Assembly (NCBI GenBank): GCA_902571865.1
Contig: CACGDO010000010.1
Coordinates: 1-46,033, forward strand
From: an uncultured Alphaproteobacteria bacterium
GTDB lineage: Bacteria; Pseudomonadota; Alphaproteobacteria; HIMB59; GCA-002718135
Reading direction: 5' to 3'
Length of the DNA stretch: 46,033 bases
Positions 42,664-46,033 of the stretch are shown in pieces. Below the pieces are notes generated by a model that saw only the letters and a program-made list of their open reading frames with translations, made no database searches and had not been told where the DNA came from. A program made the translations under genes and the position numbers. Position 1 is the first letter of the stretch. Each line of letters opens with the position of its first letter.

Positions 42664-44589
42664 CTATTTATTTTTTCTGTTTTCAATCAAATTATTTACA
42701 ACAGATGGATCTGCAAGAGTTGAGGTATCACCTAAATTTTCAAAATCATTTGATGCAATTTTTCTCAAAATTCTTCTCATAATTTTCCCAGATCTGGTTT
42801 TGGGCAAACCTGCTGTTATATGAATAAAATCAGGTGTAGCAATTGGACCAATTTTTTCTCTTATAACTTTCTTTAAATCTGATACTAGATCATCTGAAGT
42901 ATCGACACCTACTTTAAGTGAAACATAACAATATAATCCATTTCCCTTAACATCATGAGGATAACCCACTACCGCTGCTTCAGAAACATCTTTGTGTGAT
43001 ACAAAAGCACTTTCTATTTCAGCAGTTCCTAAATTATGCCCTGATACAATTATTACATCATCGACCCTACCTGTAATCCAATAATATCCATCTTTATCTC
43101 TCTTACAACCATCACCTGTAAAATACTTACCATCAAATTGAGAAAAATAAGTGTCTATGAATCTTTTATGATCACCATAAACCGTCCGCATTTGGCCAGG
43201 CCATGATCTCTTCATACATAACATTCCTTCGCATTCACCTTCTAATTCTCTACCTTCTTTATCAACTATACACGGTTCTATTCCAAAGAAAGGCTTTGAA
43301 GCGGATCCCGGTTTCAATTTTATAGCTCCAGTTTGTGGTGATATTAGTATTCCTCCAGTTTCAGTTTGCCACCATGTATCAACTATTGGACATTTTGAAT
43401 TACCAGGTACTTCAAAGTACCATTTCCAAGCTTCTGGATTGATAGGCTCACCAACTGTTCCTAAAAGTTTTAATGAAGATCTATTTGTTTTTGTAACGTA
43501 ATTATCACCCTCTCTCATCAGTGATCTTATAGCGGTTGGAGCTGTATAAAATATATTTACTTTATGCTTATCTACTATTTGCCAAAATCTTGAAAAATCA
43601 GGATAGTTAGGGACACCTTCAAACATTAAAGTAGTAGCACCATTAGCAAGTGGTCCATAAATTATATAACTATGACCAGTAATCCAACCAATATCAGCAG
43701 TACACCAATAAATGTCTCCCTCATTATAATTAAAAATATATTCATGTGTTATAGAAGCATAGACTATATAACCACCAGATGTATGCATAACACCTTTTGG
43801 TTTACCAGTAGATCCTGATGTATATAGAATAAATAGAGGATCTTCAGCATTAAGAACTTCTGGTTCACAAAAACTTTCAACCCCGCCTACAACATCATCA
43901 TAAAATAAATCTCTATCTTTTTTTAATTTTATCTTTTTATTAGTTCTTTTAATAACTAAACATTTCTTTACACCCGGACACGACTCTAATGCTTTATCTG
44001 TTGTTGATTTTAATGGGATAGTTTTACCACCTCTAACCCCCTCATCTGCAGTGACTACATATTCAGATTTGCAATCTTTAATTCTACCAGCAATTGAGTC
44101 GGCTGAGAAACCTCCAAATATAATTGAATGTACCGCTCCAATTCTTGCACAAGCTAACATTATATATGCTAACTCAGGTATCATTGTTAAATATATTGTT
44201 ACTCTGTCACCTTTTTTAACTCCAATTTTCTTTAATACATTTGCTGCTTTTGATACTTTAATTAAAAGTTCTTTATAGGTAATTTTTTTAACATCATCAG
44301 GGTTATCACCTTCCCAGATAATTGCTAATTTATCAGGATTTTTTTTAGCATGCCTATCAATACAATTATAAGAGACATTTAATTGTCCATCTTCATACCA
44401 TTTTATATCTACTTCTTTACTAGAATACTTTACTTTTTTTATTTTTGAGTATTTTTTAAACCAATCTATTCTTTCAGCTTGTTTATTCCAAAAATCATCA
44501 GCATTTTTAATTGATTCATTATAAAGAGATATATATTCATCTGAATTTATTTTAGCTTCTTCTTCCCATTTTTTATTGATTTTCATCAT
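42664..44589 (-). CDS. acsA: Acetyl-CoA synthetase (AMP-forming)
   Basis: It activates acetate to acetyl-CoA through acetyl-AMP. The adenylate-forming signature [19 protein letters not shown] is at about 255-273, split from the core WWQTETGG (about 410-417). [20 protein letters not shown] marks the hinge. The acetylation-sensitive lysine is in TRSGKIMRR near residue 607. The length of 641 residues is typical. The true start may be the first or second ATG (44589 or 44586). Confidence 0.96.
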   Translation of the reverse strand: MMKINKKWEEEAKINSDEYISLYNESIKNADDFWNKQAERIDWFKKYSKIKKVKYSSKEVDIKWYEDGQLNVSYNCIDRHAKKNPDKLAIIWEGDNPDDVKKITYKELLIKVSKAANVLKKIGVKKGDRVTIYLTMIPELAYIMLACARIGAVHSIIFGGFSADSIAGRIKDCKSEYVVTADEGVRGGKTIPLKSTTDKALESCPGVKKCLVIKRTNKKIKLKKDRDLFYDDVVGGVESFCEPEVLNAEDPLFILYTSGSTGKPKGVMHTSGGYIVYASITHEYIFNYNEGDIYWCTADIGWITGHSYIIYGPLANGATTLMFEGVPNYPDFSRFWQIVDKHKVNIFYTAPTAIRSLMREGDNYVTKTNRSSLKLLGTVGEPINPEAWKWYFEVPGNSKCPIVDTWWQTETGGILISPQTGAIKLKPGSASKPFFGIEPCIVDKEGRELEGECEGMLCMKRSWPGQMRTVYGDHKRFIDTYFSQFDGKYFTGDGCKRDKDGYYWITGRVDDVIIVSGHNLGTAEIESAFVSHKDVSEAAVVGYPHDVKGNGLYCYVSLKVGVDTSDDLVSDLKKVIREKIGPIATPDFIHITAGLPKTRSGKIMRRILRKIASNDFENLGDTSTLADPSVVNNLIENRKNK

Positions 44590-44638
44590 TTACTAAAGAT
44601 TAATTCTAAAAATATCAAAATTCAACAACTAAATTTAA

Positions 44639-45538
44639 CTAATTTTGAAGTTTATAATTTAGCCTTGACATTATTGATCCAAATTTATTCTCAATTAAAC
44701 TAATTTGTCTTTCATTTAATTCTTTTTTCCATTGCTCTTTTTTTCCTACTGCAAAAAAATTATTATTATTAACATTTTCATTAAAACCATATTTAAGTTC
44801 TAAATTTTGTAAAATTTTAAAAGAAGTAGAGTTAGTAATATTTTTTATTTTTGTATTTTTATTAGCTATTCGGATATTGTAATTTTTTTCAAAAAAATCT
44901 ACTAATTTTTCGACTGATCTATTTTTATTATAAACTAAGTTTTCATAATTAATTATCAAGAAAGGGCAGTTAAATGGGAAATCAATCCAAGACTTAACAT
45001 GGTTTTCCCAGTTGGATAAGTATACAGGAATGTTATCTTTATAATCATTAAATTTATTTTCTCCTATCCATTTTATGGAAGCGGAATCATTTAACATGAA
45101 TTCTAAACTTTCATTTATAGATAAATTTGCATGTCTTCCCCATGATACACATACATCTCTTGGATCTCTATAAATATAAATTAATCCTCTTATATATTCA
45201 TTTATAAAAAAAGTTTGACCATCAAAATTTTTACCGTTGAAGTGTGTTTTAAAAAAAGCAAAATCTTCACTAAAACCTAAATTTATTTTTTTTTGAATTT
45301 CTTTCATATTTTCAAATAATAAAATATTTTTTTCTTGCCAATTTTTTGAATTAATATTTTCTGCACGTGTGTTGAAACATTTTCTTAATCTGCTTATTTC
45401 CTCAAATCCAACAATTTTTTTTAACAAATCAAAATTGAAAACTCCAGTATCTGAAAAAAACAACGCTGCCAGAATTGATCTTACAAGAGTATTTCCACTT
45501 TTAGGATATGATGCTATCCAAAATATGTGTTTAGTCAT
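44639..45538 (-). CDS. PAPS-dependent sulfotransferase-like protein
   Basis: The N-terminal IASYPKSGNTLVRSIL (8-23) is the 5'-phosphosulfate-binding loop of sulfotransferases. YIYRDPRDVCVSWGRH (about 131-146) is the 3'-phosphate-binding motif. ACLLIINYENL-like FLIINYENLV follows. It would transfer sulfate from PAPS to a sugar, lipid or other acceptor; the acceptor is unknown. The length of 299 residues is normal. It overlaps the upstream EVE gene by 8 bases and lies 49 bases before acsA. Confidence 0.85.
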   Translation of the reverse strand: MTKHIFWIASYPKSGNTLVRSILAALFFSDTGVFNFDLLKKIVGFEEISRLRKCFNTRAENINSKNWQEKNILLFENMKEIQKKINLGFSEDFAFFKTHFNGKNFDGQTFFINEYIRGLIYIYRDPRDVCVSWGRHANLSINESLEFMLNDSASIKWIGENKFNDYKDNIPVYLSNWENHVKSWIDFPFNCPFLIINYENLVYNKNRSVEKLVDFFEKNYNIRIANKNTKIKNITNSTSFKILQNLELKYGFNENVNNNNFFAVGKKEQWKKELNERQISLIENKFGSIMSRLNYKLQN

Positions 45539-45956
45539 TTGAATTACTTGAATTTAATGACATATTAATAATTTCATTCCACTCCTTTTTTGCTAATGGC
45601 ATAACAGACAGTCTACTTTGTTTAACAAGAGCAATATCTTTTAACTTATTATTTTTTTTTATTTGATCAAGAGATACAGGGTTTTGAAGTTTTTTTATTG
45701 CTTTTACATCAACTACTACAAAACGCCCTGTTTTATCAGTAGGATCCGGATAATATTCTTTTACTACTTTAACAATACCAATAATACTTCTTTCCGTAAC
45801 TGAGTGATAAAAAAAACATAAATCATTTTTTTTCATTTTTTTTAAATTATTTCTAGCTTGATAATTTCGAACTCCATCCCACATCGATGAACCCTCTTTT
45901 ACTTGGCTACTCCAAGACCAGGCATCAGGTTCAGATTTTATCAACCAGTATTTCAT
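45531..45956 (-). CDS. EVE domain protein
   Basis: The protein consists of a single EVE (PUA-like) domain: YWLIKSEPDAWSW at the start, WDGVRNYQARNNL (about 27-39) and DLCFFYHS (about 45-52) are hallmark segments. EVE domains bind modified bases in DNA or RNA; stand-alone bacterial members are linked to RNA modification. The length of 141 residues is typical. Its ATG is preceded by 77 bases to the window end. That stretch holds no gene I can support. Confidence 0.93.
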   Translation of the reverse strand: MKYWLIKSEPDAWSWSSQVKEGSSMWDGVRNYQARNNLKKMKKNDLCFFYHSVTERSIIGIVKVVKEYYPDPTDKTGRFVVVDVKAIKKLQNPVSLDQIKKNNKLKDIALVKQSRLSVMPLAKKEWNEIINMSLNSSNSND

Positions 45957-46033
45957 TAACTTAATTTAAATTTTCTTATAAAATTTATTTTATAATACAC
46001 TTCTTACTTCTAATCTAGGCATTGGTTTAAAAA

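Overview
The window looks like a stretch of a streamlined, very AT-rich alphaproteobacterial chromosome, most likely from the SAR11 group (Pelagibacterales). This rests on the strong A/T bias, lysine/isoleucine/asparagine-rich proteins, tiny intergenic gaps with many 1-22 base gene overlaps, typical alphaproteobacterial synteny, and a carotenoid-to-retinal operon. The assignment is inferred from content and gene order, not from a marker-gene comparison.

Layout. (1) 1-1701: the 3' part of a membrane glycosyltransferase (GT39/ArnT-like) and a DUF3108 exported protein. (2) 1698-5923, leftward: maf, aroE, coaE, dnaQ, a Tim44-like gene, a T4-lysozyme-like GH24 gene and an Smr gene. (3) 5924-6345: an AT-rich divergent gap with a repeated decamer. 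It lies where Caulobacter-type gene order places oriC, and is proposed here as the replication origin. (4) 6346-13053, rightward: rho, mnmE, mnmG, rsmG, parA, parB, with two parS-like sites in the mnmE/mnmG region. (5) 13043-17583, leftward: DUF3576 lipoprotein, leuS, lptE-like, holA. (6) 17628-18809: an abundant-type porin with a strong Shine-Dalgarno, a structured leader, a promoter candidate and a hairpin terminator. (7) 18873-26098: yggS, an orphan winged-helix regulator, lolA, ftsK, a UbiH-family hydroxylase, a LON-domain protein, a thioredoxin-TPR protein and a ProX-type deacylase. (8) 26156-30404: crtI-crtB-crtY-blh, the steps from phytoene-forming condensation to retinal. (9) 30459-37560: tRNA-Gly(GCC), then a decayed tyrosine-integrase fragment and an accessory island. 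The island holds membrane proteins of unknown function, an FkbM methyltransferase, two 2OG-Fe(II) oxygenase-like proteins, glycosyltransferase-like proteins and an asparagine-synthetase-like amidotransferase. (10) 37757-45956: core genes again, namely purH (split in two frames), a heparinase II/III-like gene, rsmB, tdk, acsA, a sulfotransferase and an EVE-domain gene.

How it fits together. The centre couples replication and segregation (candidate origin, parS, ParA/ParB, HolA, DnaQ, FtsK) with tRNA modification, transcription termination and envelope assembly (LptE, LolA, porin). The retinal operon would supply chromophore to a rhodopsin encoded elsewhere. The island after tRNA-Gly looks like a cell-surface decoration cassette brought in by integration.

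The most interesting points are the candidate origin with its parS pair, the integrase fossil marking the island, the frame-split purH at an A6 run, the phage-type lysozyme inside a housekeeping operon, and the structured porin leader. No CRISPR array, rRNA or intact mobile element was seen.
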